From Solidesulfovibrio sp. (GTDB taxonomy: Bacteria; Desulfobacterota; Desulfovibrionia; Desulfovibrionales; Desulfovibrionaceae), in contig NZ_JARKOZ010000032.1 in NCBI RefSeq assembly GCF_029978005.1, positions 1-64,000 on the forward strand: a stretch of 64,000 nt of DNA, read 5' to 3'. Positions 43,009 to 51,377 of this stretch are shown here, piece by piece. The translations under genes and the position numbers were made by a program. The stretch's first letter is position 1, and every line of letters starts with the position of its first letter. The notes beneath the pieces were generated by a model. It saw only the letters and a program-made list of their open reading frames with translations. It made no database searches and was not told the DNA's origin.

Positions 43009-45474
43009 ATGAAGGACCGGCATCCCGACACCGACGCCCACGGCGAGGCGGCCGTCGCCGCGCTGCGGGAGGGCATCCTGCGCCATATCGTGACCACCTT
43101 CGGCTCGGACAGCGAGCGCGTGAACAAGGACAGGCTCTACAAGGGGCTGGCCGCCGCCGTGCGCGACCGGTTGGCCGAGAACTGGGTGGCCACCAGGCGG
43201 CGCTACCGGGCCGAGAAGGCCAAGCGGGTGTACTACCTGTCCCTGGAGTTCCTGCCCGGGCGGTTTCTCAGGCAGAACATCCTGGCCAGCGGCCTGTCGG
43301 AGGCCGTGGAGACGGTGCTGCGCGAATTCGGCCATAGTCTGGGCGCGCTGGAATCCAAGGAAGCCGAGCCGGGACTCGGCAACGGGGGCCTGGGACGACT
43401 GGCCTCCTGCTACATGGATTCCATGGCCGCGCTGCGCATCCCCGGCCACGGCTACGGGATCCGCTACGACTACGGTCTGTTCGAACAGTCCCTGGAGGAC
43501 GGCTTCCAGGCCGAGCGCGCCGACAACTGGATGCGCTTCGGCTCGGTGTGGCAGTTCGACCGGCCGCACTTCTTCTACCTGGTGCGCTTCGGCGGCCGGG
43601 TCGAGCGATTCGTGGACGAGACCGGACGGCTGCGCCACGCCTGGGTGGACACCAAAAAGGTCCGAGCCATGGCCTGCGACTTCCTCATCCCGGGCTACGG
43701 CAACCACTACACCACGAGCATGCGCATGTGGGCGGCCAAGGCCACCACGGGCTTCGACCTCAAGCGCTTCAACGCCAGCGACTACGTGGGCGCGCTGCGG
43801 GAGAAGACCCTCAGCGAAAACATCTCCATGGTCCTCTATCCCGAGGACGACACGCCCGAGGGCAAGGAGCTGCGCCTCAAGCAGCAGTATTTCCTCGTCT
43901 CGGCCACGCTCCAGGACATCATGCGTCGCCACGACAACGACGGCGGCTCCCTGGAGACCCTGCCGGACGAAGTGGCCATCCACCTCAACGAAACCCATCC
44001 GGCCATCGCCGTGGCCGAACTCATGCGTCTGCTCGTGGACGAGCGGCTCATGGACTGGGAAACGGCCTGGAAGGTGTGCACGGACGTGTTCGCCTACACC
44101 AACCACACCGTCCTGCCCGAGGCCCTGGAGTGCTGGCCGGTGGAACTGCTCGCGCGCGTCTTGCCCCGGCACATGGAGATCATCTACGAGATCAACCGCC
44201 GCTTCCTGGAGGAGGTGGCGGACCGCTATCCCGGCGATTGCCGCAAGCGCGAACGCCTCTCGCTCATCGGCGAGGGCTGGAACCGCCACGTGCGCATGGC
44301 CCACCTGGCCGTCGTCGGCAGCCGCAAGGTCAACGGCGTGGCCGCCCTGCACACCGAGATCCTCAAGGACCACGTGTTCAAGGATTTTCACGAGCTGTGG
44401 CCGGAGAAGTTTGTCAGCGTGACCAACGGCGTCTCGCCCAGGCGCTTCCTGCTCCAGGCCAACCCCCGCCTGGCCGGGCTCGTCACCGAGGCCGTGGGCC
44501 CGGGCTGGGTCACGGACCTGGACAAGCTGGCCGGGCTGCGCGGGCTGGCGGACGACGCCGCCTTCCAGGAGAAATGGCGGGCCGTGCGCCGGGTCAACAA
44601 GGAGCGCCTCATCGAGGCTATGCCGGAACTGCGCGAACTCGGCGTCTCGCCCGACGCGCTTTTCGACGTCCAGGTCAAGCGCATCCACGAATACAAACGC
44701 CAGGCGCTCAACGTGCTGCACGCCGTGACCCTCTACAACCGCATCAAGGTCCACGGCATCCTGCCCGAAACTCCCCGGGTGATCCTTTTCGGAGGCAAGA
44801 GCGCGCCCGGCTACCACATGGCCAAGCGCATCATCAAGCTCGTCACCTCCGTGGCCGAGGTCATAAACGCCGACCCGGACGTGCGCGAACACCTGGCCGC
44901 GGTCTTTTTGCCCAACTTCAACGTGGCCCTGTCCGAACGCCTCATCCGGGCCGCCGACCTGTCCGAGCAGATCTCCACCGCCGGCATGGAGGCCTCGGGC
45001 ACGGGCAACATGAAGTTCGCCCTAAACGGCGCGCTGACCATCGGCACCATGGACGGGGCCAACATCGAGATACGCCAGGAGGTGGGCGAGGAGAACTTCC
45101 TCGCCTTCGGCCTGTCCGCCGCCGAGGTGGCCGCCAACCGGGCCGGCGGCTACAACCCGCGCCTGCGCTACGAATTCGACCACGAGCTCAAGCGCGCCGT
45201 GGACATGATTCACTCGGGCTTCTTCTCGCCCGGCCGGCCCGAGCTCTTCCGCCCCCTGACCGAGGGCATGCTCGACCACGGCGACTGGTTCATGGTCCTG
45301 GCCGACTACGCTTCCTACGTGGATGCCCAGGCCGAGGCGGCGTGCCTTTACGCCGACGCCCCGGCCTTCACCCGCCGTTCCATCATGAACACGGCCGGCA
45401 TGGGGAAGTTCTCCAGCGACCGGGCGGTCATGGAATACGTGCGCGACATCTGGGGCGTGCGGCCCCTGGAATAG
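43009..45474 (+). CDS. glgP: Glycogen/starch phosphorylase
   Basis: This 821-residue GT35 enzyme releases glucose-1-phosphate from glycogen. Blocks include VYYLSLEFLPGRFLRQNIL, GLGNGGLGRLASCYMDS, NGVSPRRFL, VKRIHEYKRQALNVLH and the PLP Lys in SGTGNMKFALNGALTIGTMD (about residue 667). Length is normal for bacterial GlgP. AGGAGG precedes the ATG, and TATACT at 42962-42967 could be a -10, though no good -35 is seen. Desulfovibrio cells store polyglucose, which fits. Confidence 0.96.
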   Translation: MKDRHPDTDAHGEAAVAALREGILRHIVTTFGSDSERVNKDRLYKGLAAAVRDRLAENWVATRRRYRAEKAKRVYYLSLEFLPGRFLRQNILASGLSEAVETVLREFGHSLGALESKEAEPGLGNGGLGRLASCYMDSMAALRIPGHGYGIRYDYGLFEQSLEDGFQAERADNWMRFGSVWQFDRPHFFYLVRFGGRVERFVDETGRLRHAWVDTKKVRAMACDFLIPGYGNHYTTSMRMWAAKATTGFDLKRFNASDYVGALREKTLSENISMVLYPEDDTPEGKELRLKQQYFLVSATLQDIMRRHDNDGGSLETLPDEVAIHLNETHPAIAVAELMRLLVDERLMDWETAWKVCTDVFAYTNHTVLPEALECWPVELLARVLPRHMEIIYEINRRFLEEVADRYPGDCRKRERLSLIGEGWNRHVRMAHLAVVGSRKVNGVAALHTEILKDHVFKDFHELWPEKFVSVTNGVSPRRFLLQANPRLAGLVTEAVGPGWVTDLDKLAGLRGLADDAAFQEKWRAVRRVNKERLIEAMPELRELGVSPDALFDVQVKRIHEYKRQALNVLHAVTLYNRIKVHGILPETPRVILFGGKSAPGYHMAKRIIKLVTSVAEVINADPDVREHLAAVFLPNFNVALSERLIRAADLSEQISTAGMEASGTGNMKFALNGALTIGTMDGANIEIRQEVGEENFLAFGLSAAEVAANRAGGYNPRLRYEFDHELKRAVDMIHSGFFSPGRPELFRPLTEGMLDHGDWFMVLADYASYVDAQAEAACLYADAPAFTRRSIMNTAGMGKFSSDRAVMEYVRDIWGVRPLE

Positions 45475-45554
45475 GCACGGCGCGGCGTCGCCGCTGGCGC
45501 GCGGGGAATATCCTCCGCCCGGCGGCGGCGAGGCTGCGGCCCGCGTCGCTTCGA

Positions 45555-45758
45555 TTGTACACCCGCCGCGACCCGGCTCAGTCGCCGCGCCCGGACGTCG
45601 AACACCTGCGCACGGACGTGCGGCGCATCTACGCGCTCATCCTGCTCCAGTGGCTGCATTACCTGGACCATATCAAGGAGAATTTCCCCTATTTCTTCTC
45701 CTTCCAGTGCCGGGTCACGCCTTTCCTGGCCGGCGAGGACGCCACCGTGCGCGAGTAG
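45555..45758 (+). CDS. Small conserved-looking protein, unknown, non-ATG start
   Basis: A 67-codon frame ends before the parvulin gene. Its second half (VRRIYALILLQWLHYLDHIK, then ENFPYFFSFQCRVTPF) has strong protein character, with aromatic and charged residues unlike shadow frames in this GC-rich DNA. The start is unclear: TTG 45555 is listed, a GTG lies further in, and neither has a good ribosome-binding site. It may instead be the surviving end of a longer gene lost from the region after glgP. Confidence 0.5.
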   Translation: MYTRRDPAQSPRPDVEHLRTDVRRIYALILLQWLHYLDHIKENFPYFFSFQCRVTPFLAGEDATVRE

Positions 45759-45811
45759 GGCCGCGCGTGTCCCGTCCTTGCCAAGAAGTCCCGGTCGGGC
45801 GAAAGGACGGC

Positions 45812-46717
45812 ATGCGATCCCCTTGCGCCCCTGTGCCCGGAAAATCCCCGTCCATTTTCCAGCGCCTGCTGCGCGAGCCCCTGGTCCATTTTTGCGTGCT
45901 CGGCGCGGCGCTCTTCGTCCTGGCCGATCTGAGAGAACGGCCGCAGCCGGCCGGGGACGCCGCCCGCAGCATCGTGGTGACGGACGACGACCTGCGCCAG
46001 CTCGCCGGGCTGTGGCGGGTCCAGTGGAACCGCGATCCCGCGCCGGCCGAGCTGCGCCGCCTGGTCGCCGACCAGGTGGACGAGGAGGTGGCCTTTCGCG
46101 AGGCCCTGGCCGCCGGCCTGGACCGCCAGGATATCCTGGTGCGCCGCCGGCTGGTCGAGCGCATGCGCCACGACTGGGCCACCCAGGACGGCGCGGCCGA
46201 TCCCGACGAGGCCGCGCTGCGTCGATGGTACGCGGAAAACGCCGACCGCTTCGCCGCGCCCAGGCAGGCGAGCTTCGCCGTCCTCTATTTTTCCGACCGC
46301 CTGCGCGGCGGCAGAGCCAAGGAGGAGGCCATTCTGGCCCGCGACGGCCTGGCCGGCCAGGCGACGGAGCTGGCCGCGACGACCGGAATCGGCGACCCGA
46401 CCGAGCTGCCGCCCCTGGCCGAGGACCTGACCCCGGACGAGGCGGCCGGGCTCTACGGCCAGGAACTGGCCGCCTCCCTGGGACGGCTGCCCCTGGGCTC
46501 CTGGCAGGGGCCGGTGGCCGTGCCCGGCGGCTACGTGCTCGTGGACATCCTGTCCAGGACGCCGGGCGAGCCGCCGGCCTTGGAGTCGGTCCGGGACGAG
46601 GTCCTCGACGCCTGGCGGGCGCGGCGGCGCGAGGAGAGCCTGGCCAAGGCCCTGGACGCGGCGCGCGGGCGCTACGCCGTGGTCCTGCCAGCGGACCTCC
46701 CGGGCGGCGCGCCGTGA
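45812..46717 (+). CDS. Parvulin-like peptidyl-prolyl isomerase, membrane-anchored
   Basis: The 301-residue protein has a basic N-terminus and one membrane helix (LVHFCVLGAALFVLADL, about 25-41). A SurA/PpiD-type N-domain follows (LRRLVADQVDEEVAFREALA) with a divergent PPIC domain (about 135-260). AAGGA precedes ATG 45812. The stop overlaps the HupE gene's GTG start, so it is cotranslated with a metal transporter. It may help fold the transporter or a secreted metalloprotein. Catalytic residues of the isomerase are not clearly conserved. Confidence 0.78.
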   Translation: MRSPCAPVPGKSPSIFQRLLREPLVHFCVLGAALFVLADLRERPQPAGDAARSIVVTDDDLRQLAGLWRVQWNRDPAPAELRRLVADQVDEEVAFREALAAGLDRQDILVRRRLVERMRHDWATQDGAADPDEAALRRWYAENADRFAAPRQASFAVLYFSDRLRGGRAKEEAILARDGLAGQATELAATTGIGDPTELPPLAEDLTPDEAAGLYGQELAASLGRLPLGSWQGPVAVPGGYVLVDILSRTPGEPPALESVRDEVLDAWRARRREESLAKALDAARGRYAVVLPADLPGGAP

Positions 46718-47700
46718 AGGCGTATCTCGCCGTCCTGTGCCTGCTGGCGGCCCTTTGGCCCCGCCCGGCCGCCGCCCACGAGACGCGCCCGGCCTACCTC
46801 GAACTGCGCGAGACCGCGCCGGGGGTCTACGACGTACTCTGGCGCACGCCGCTCTACGAAGGCCTGCGCCTGCCCTTCGACCTGCGTTTTCCCGAGGAGG
46901 CCCGGGTCCTTGGCGCGCCGCGCACGGTCGCCTATCCCGACTGGCACCTGGAGACCTGGCGCATGGCCGTGCCCGGCGGCATCCTCGGCAAGCCCATCCT
47001 TTTTCGCGGCCACGAGGCCACCACCGCCGGCGTGGTGGCCCGTCTCTTGCCCCTCGGCGGCCCGGAGCGGACCGTGGTGGTGCCCCCGGGGCGCGAGGCG
47101 GCCGTCTTTTCCGGCCGGCCGGCGGGATTTTTCGATTTCCTGCTCTCCGGCGTGCGCCATATCCTCTACGGACCCGACCACCTGCTCTTCATTGCGGGCT
47201 TGCTGTGTCTGGTGTCCGGCGGCCGTGTCCTTGTCGAAACCGTCACGGCCTTCACCTTGGCCCACAGCCTGACCCTGGCCGCCGCCACCCTGGGCTGGGC
47301 CGAGGTCCCGGTGGAGGCCGTCAACGCGGCCGTGGGGCTCAGCATCCTTTTTCTCGGCCCGGAGATCGTGCGCCGCCTGCGGGGGGAGGCGAGCCTCACC
47401 GTACGCTTCCCGTGGCTGGCCGCTTTCGCCTTCGGACTGTTGCACGGCTTCGGCTTCGCCGGTTCCCTGACCGGCCTCGGGCTTTCGCGCCGAGAACTGC
47501 TTGTCGCCCTGCTCGGATTCAACTGCGGCGTGGAAGTGGGGCAGCTCGCCTTCGTGGCGGCATTGCTCGGGCTTTGGGCCTCGGTGCGCCGGCTTGGCAT
47601 CCGCCCGCCGGATTGGGCGTCCTATGTCCCGGCCTATGTCGTGGGTTCGGCCGGGGCCTACCTGACCTTGTCGCGCACCTTGGTGCTCCTGGGGAAATGA
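46714..47700 (+). CDS. HupE/UreJ-type nickel/cobalt transporter, long form
   Basis: The 328-residue protein starts at GTG 46714, which overlaps the preceding TGA. A signal peptide (LAVLCLLAALWPRPAAAHE) is followed by an extracytoplasmic domain (about 25-140) and a HupE/UreJ_2 membrane domain with six to seven helices. The diagnostic GVRHILYGPDHLLFIAGLL, LAHSLTL, and LLHGFGFAGSL blocks hold the likely metal-binding His/Asp. It would move nickel or cobalt for hydrogenase or cobamide enzymes. It is followed one base later by the HupE-NicO fusion. Confidence 0.88.
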   Translation: MKAYLAVLCLLAALWPRPAAAHETRPAYLELRETAPGVYDVLWRTPLYEGLRLPFDLRFPEEARVLGAPRTVAYPDWHLETWRMAVPGGILGKPILFRGHEATTAGVVARLLPLGGPERTVVVPPGREAAVFSGRPAGFFDFLLSGVRHILYGPDHLLFIAGLLCLVSGGRVLVETVTAFTLAHSLTLAAATLGWAEVPVEAVNAAVGLSILFLGPEIVRRLRGEASLTVRFPWLAAFAFGLLHGFGFAGSLTGLGLSRRELLVALLGFNCGVEVGQLAFVAALLGLWASVRRLGIRPPDWASYVPAYVVGSAGAYLTLSRTLVLLGK

Positions 47701-47701
47701 C

Positions 47702-49108
47702 ATGGCCCGGCATCGCGCGACGTTTCCAATCTTTACGGCCGCCGTCCTGGCCGTTTGCATCGCTTCGCCGGCCCAGGCCCACATGGTCAGCGCCGACGTG
47801 GGCGATTTCTACGCAGGCCTGCTCCATCCCCTGACTTCGGCCGAGCACTGGCTGCCCATGCTGGCCCTGGCCCTTTTCGCCGGCCAGTGCGGCCGGGCGG
47901 CGGCGCGCGCCGCCGTCCTCGCCTTTCCCCTGGCCTTGGCCGCCGGCGTGGCGGCCGGGGCGCGTTTTCCCGGCCCGAGCCTCTCCTTCGTCGCCGACGC
48001 GGCCGGGCTCGTCGTCCTGGGCCTGGGCCTGGCCGCCGCGCCGCGCCTGACGGGCCGGACCGTCCTTGCCGTGGCGGCCGCTGTGGCCCTGGGTCTTGTC
48101 CTTGGCTGGCGAAGCGGCGGCGATCTGGCCGCCTCGGCCGCTGGCTGGCGATTCGCGCCGGGCGTGGCCGTCACGGGCTTTGCCGTGGTTGCCGTGGCGG
48201 CGGCCTGGGTCCCCCGGCTCGCAGGGGTCCTGGCCGGCGGCCTGCGCCTCGCCTTCGGGCTGGGACTGGCCTGCTGCGGCCTGCTGCTGGGCCTCGGTGT
48301 CCTTGAGAGCTCGCCCTTCGGCGCGGCCGGGCTGCCGCGCTTTCCCGCCGAGGCCGACCTCCTCGCTCTGGCCGGTTCCGCTGCCGGCCGGCCGGGCTTC
48401 ACCCTGGCGGCGCTCGGCGGCGCGTTCGTCTGGGGCGCGGGCCACGCCCTGACCCCGGGCCACGGCAAGGCCCTGGCCGCCGCCTATCTGGTCGGGGAAA
48501 GGGGCACTCCCGGCCGGGCCGTGGCCCTGGGGCTCGTCGTCACGCTCACGCATACCCTGGGCGTCTTTCTCCTCGGCCTCGCCGCCTGGCTGGCCGCCGA
48601 CTCCTTCGACCGCGAGCGCCTCTTCCCTTGGCTGTCCCTGGTCTCGGGCCTGGGCGTGGCCACGGTCGGCGCTGCCCTGGTTGCCGCGCGCCTGCGCCGG
48701 CCGGTCGCGGGCCGGGACGCGTCTGAACACAGCCATGGCGGCATTCCCCATAGCCACGGCGGCCACGGGCAGGCGCGAGGCGGCGAAGCCGGCGGCTGGC
48801 GTTCCCTGGTGGCGCTCGGCGTCTCCGGGGGGCTCGTGCCGTGTCCGGGCGCGCTGGTGCTGCTCCTTGGGGCCGTGGCCGTGGGGAGGGTGGGCTTCGG
48901 CCTGGCCTTGACGGCCGCCTTCAGCCTGGGCCTGGCCGGTGTGCTGATCGTGGTGGGGCTCTTGTTCGTGAAGGGGGCGCGTCTGCTCGAAGCCTCGGCC
49001 GGCTTCGCCAAGGCGTCCCGCTGGCTGCCGGTGTGCGCCGCGCTGGCCGTGACCGTCCTCGGCCTGGTCCTGACCGTCCAGGCCGTGATCGCCCTGGCAG
49101 GCGCCTGA
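47702..49108 (+). CDS. HupE-NicO fusion nickel/cobalt transporter
   Basis: The 468-residue protein has a signal peptide (to about 26), then a HupE-like six-helix domain (about 27-200; HMVSADVGDFYAGLLHPLTS, EHWLPML). A NicO/RcnA-type domain follows with GAGHALTPGHGKALAAAYL (about 240) and THTLGVFLLG. A cytoplasmic His-rich loop (HSHGGIPHSHGGHG, about 340-353) separates its two halves, and the second half has GGLVPCPGALVLLLGA. The two families are normally separate proteins. It is likely a nickel or cobalt permease; direction is not settled by sequence. Confidence 0.85.
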   Translation: MARHRATFPIFTAAVLAVCIASPAQAHMVSADVGDFYAGLLHPLTSAEHWLPMLALALFAGQCGRAAARAAVLAFPLALAAGVAAGARFPGPSLSFVADAAGLVVLGLGLAAAPRLTGRTVLAVAAAVALGLVLGWRSGGDLAASAAGWRFAPGVAVTGFAVVAVAAAWVPRLAGVLAGGLRLAFGLGLACCGLLLGLGVLESSPFGAAGLPRFPAEADLLALAGSAAGRPGFTLAALGGAFVWGAGHALTPGHGKALAAAYLVGERGTPGRAVALGLVVTLTHTLGVFLLGLAAWLAADSFDRERLFPWLSLVSGLGVATVGAALVAARLRRPVAGRDASEHSHGGIPHSHGGHGQARGGEAGGWRSLVALGVSGGLVPCPGALVLLLGAVAVGRVGFGLALTAAFSLGLAGVLIVVGLLFVKGARLLEASAGFAKASRWLPVCAALAVTVLGLVLTVQAVIALAGA

Positions 49109-49111
49109 CGC

Positions 49112-49888
49112 CTATTTGGCCGCGCCCGGGTCCCTGAAGCCGTAGGAGGCCAGCACGGCCTGGCCCTTGGGGCCGCGCAGGTAGTCGATGAAGGCCTTGG
49201 CCGCCTCCTTGCGCGGACAGGCGGCCACCACGGCGGCCGGGTAGACGATGGGGGCGTGGTCGGTCATCACGGCCACCGCCCGCACGCGCTTTTGGGCCAT
49301 GCGGGCGTCGGTGGCGTAGACGAAGGCTGCGTCCACCTCGCCCAGGGCCACATAGTCCAGCGCCTGTTTGACCGACAGGCCGTAGACCATCTTGGGCGAG
49401 AGCGTCTCCCAGAGGCCCCGCTTGTCCAGGGCCTGCTTGGTGTAGCTGCCGGCGGGCACGGCGTCGGGTTCGCCCAGGGCCAGCTTGCCGACCTTGGGTC
49501 CGGCCAGGTCCTCCAGGCAGGTCACGCCCTGGTCGTCGGCTGGGACGGTGAGCATCAGGTCGTTGGCCGTGAAGTCCGCCCGCGTGGCCGGGTCGATGAG
49601 TCCGCTTTTGGCCGCCCGGTCCATGGTGACCTGGTCGGCCGGGGCGAAGACGTCCACGGGCGCGCCGGCCTCGATCTGCTGGAGCAGTTGGCCCGAGGCG
49701 GCGAAGTTGACGAAGACCGTGAGCCCCGGATGCTCGGCCTCGTAGGCTTTCCTGATGTCGGTCAGGGCGCTGGTGAGGCTGGCCGCCGCGGAAACCACCA
49801 ACTCCTCGGCCGCGCCCGGGTGTGGGAGAAGGGCGGCGAAAAAAAGCAGGATCGCGGCCGGGACGGCAAGGCGGCATCGAAACGACAT
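49112..49888 (-). CDS. modA: Molybdate ABC transporter substrate-binding protein
   Basis: This 258-residue periplasmic protein has a signal peptide ending near PHPGAAEE. The ModA pattern follows: VSAAASLTSALTDI, NFAASGQLLQQIEAGAPVDV (oxyanion site) and FAPADQVTMDRA, with a terminal YGF. GAGGAGG precedes ATG 49888. It would bind molybdate or tungstate. No modB/modC is adjacent: the upstream gene is a regulator with a 35-bp gap and the downstream gene is convergent. Confidence 0.92.
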   Translation of the reverse strand: MSFRCRLAVPAAILLFFAALLPHPGAAEELVVSAAASLTSALTDIRKAYEAEHPGLTVFVNFAASGQLLQQIEAGAPVDVFAPADQVTMDRAAKSGLIDPATRADFTANDLMLTVPADDQGVTCLEDLAGPKVGKLALGEPDAVPAGSYTKQALDKRGLWETLSPKMVYGLSVKQALDYVALGEVDAAFVYATDARMAQKRVRAVAVMTDHAPIVYPAAVVAACPRKEAAKAFIDYLRGPKGQAVLASYGFRDPGAAK

Positions 49889-49923
49889 GGCGGCCTCCTC
49901 CCCATTGTTGTTTGAAATTGGAA

Positions 49924-50922
49924 TCAGGCGATGCGCACGGTTCCAGGAGCCCTGGGGATGGCGGGGCCGGTCGCGTCGCCCTCCTTGTCCCGACGCTCCT
50001 CCCGGGGCGGCAGGCAGCCGGGCGGCGCGGCCGGTCGCGGCCCGGACCGGCGCGAGCGGGTGCGTTTTTCCTCGTACATGCGCGCGTCGGCGCAACTGAC
50101 GAGCTCGGCCAGACTGCCGGCGCAGTCGATGTCCAGGCAGGACAGGCCAATGCTCGCCGCGATGGCGTAGGGCCGCCTGCCCGAGGCGTTGAAGGCCTTC
50201 ATGCGGGCCAGCAGGCGCTCCTTGGGCTCCACGGCCTCGTGGGGCGCGTCCTCGAGGCCGAACACGGCGAATTCGTCGCCGCCGAGCCGGGCCACGACGT
50301 CGGATTCCCGGAAGGTCTCGCGCAAGAGCGCGGCCATGTCCCCGAGCATCCGGTCGCCCTCGCGGTGGCCCAGGGTGTCGTTGACGATCTTCATGCCGTC
50401 GAGGTCCACGTAGAGCAAAAATGCGCCCCGGGCCAGGCGGCGGGCGGACTTGAACATCTGTTCGGCCAGGGTGAGGAAGCCCCGGCGGTTGAAAAGGCCG
50501 GTCAGCTCGTCGGACAGGGCCGCGCCCACGAGTTGCTTGTAGAGCTGGTGGCGCTCGATGGCGTGGAGGATGGCCCGGAAAAGCCCCTGGCCGTCGAAGC
50601 CGCCCTTGACCAGGAAGTCCTGCGCCCCCTCGCGCACGGCCATGGTGGAGATCTCCCGGTCGTCGAGCCCGGAGAGCACGATGATGGGCAGGTCCGGAAA
50701 GCCGGCCCGCACCGAGGTGAAGGTGGTCAGGCCCGTGGAATCCGGCAGGTTGAGGTCGAGCAGCACCACGTCCGCGCCGCCGTCGGCCAGGAGTTCGACG
50801 CCGCTTTCGAGCAGGGGGGCGTGGCGCAGGTCGAAGGGAGCGTCCGCGCCGTCCTCCAGGTAGGCCCGCACCAGTTCCGCGTCGCCGTAGTCGTCCTCGA
50901 TGAGGGTGATGCGAAGGGTCAT
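49924..50922 (-). CDS. Response regulator-diguanylate cyclase
   Basis: In this 332-residue protein a receiver domain (D56 in DVVLLDLNLPDSTG) is followed by a GGDEF domain with intact GGDEF (214-218) and an I-site RESD (205-208) five residues before it. The basic, Pro-rich C-terminal tail (about 285-332) has no known domain. It overlaps the upstream single-domain regulator by ATGA, and that gene overlaps a histidine kinase gene. A kinase-regulator-cyclase relay ending in c-di-GMP is therefore likely. Confidence 0.93.
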   Translation of the reverse strand: MTLRITLIEDDYGDAELVRAYLEDGADAPFDLRHAPLLESGVELLADGGADVVLLDLNLPDSTGLTTFTSVRAGFPDLPIIVLSGLDDREISTMAVREGAQDFLVKGGFDGQGLFRAILHAIERHQLYKQLVGAALSDELTGLFNRRGFLTLAEQMFKSARRLARGAFLLYVDLDGMKIVNDTLGHREGDRMLGDMAALLRETFRESDVVARLGGDEFAVFGLEDAPHEAVEPKERLLARMKAFNASGRRPYAIAASIGLSCLDIDCAGSLAELVSCADARMYEEKRTRSRRSGPRPAAPPGCLPPREERRDKEGDATGPAIPRAPGTVRIA

Positions 50923-51377
50923 GTCCGGCCCTCCACGGCGTGCGGGTGTGGCGGCAGCTTGGCCAGCGACAGCCAGAATTCCTCCACCCGGCGCATCATG
51001 ACCAGGAATTCGTCCAGTCCCAGGGGTTTTTTCAGGAAGCAGTTGGCCCCGAGGTCGTAGCTGGCCGCGATGTCGGTTGCGGCGTCGGAGGTGGTCAGCA
51101 CCAGCACGGGAATGGAGCGCAGCCCGGCGTCGCCCTTGACCTCCGAGAGCACCTCCCGGCCGTCCATGCGCGGCATGTTGAGGTCGAGGAGGATGAGGTC
51201 CGGCCGGGCGGCGCCGGCGTGCTCGCCCTGGCGGCGCAGGAAGCGCATGCCTTCCTCGCCGTCGCCCACCCGGTCCACGGAAAGAGCGGCCCGAAAGCCG
51301 CGCAGGGCCTCCAGAATGAGTTCCACGTCGCCGGGGTCGTCCTCCATGAGCAGAATGCGCACGGGCATGGCGTTCAT
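50919..51377 (-). CDS. Single-domain response regulator (Rcp1 type)
   Basis: The 152-residue receiver-only protein has the acidic pair in LLMEDDPGDVELI, the phospho-acceptor Asp in DLILLDLNMPRMDGRE (about 67), Thr in VLTTSD and Lys in FLKKPLGLDEF. The PGDVELILEAL and NMPRMDGREVLSEVK blocks are typical of Rcp1-like regulators paired with phytochrome-like or hybrid kinases. ATG 51377 overlaps the kinase stop. It may pass phosphate between the kinase and another protein, or compete with the cyclase. Confidence 0.92.
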   Translation of the reverse strand: MNAMPVRILLMEDDPGDVELILEALRGFRAALSVDRVGDGEEGMRFLRRQGEHAGAARPDLILLDLNMPRMDGREVLSEVKGDAGLRSIPVLVLTTSDAATDIAASYDLGANCFLKKPLGLDEFLVMMRRVEEFWLSLAKLPPHPHAVEGRT

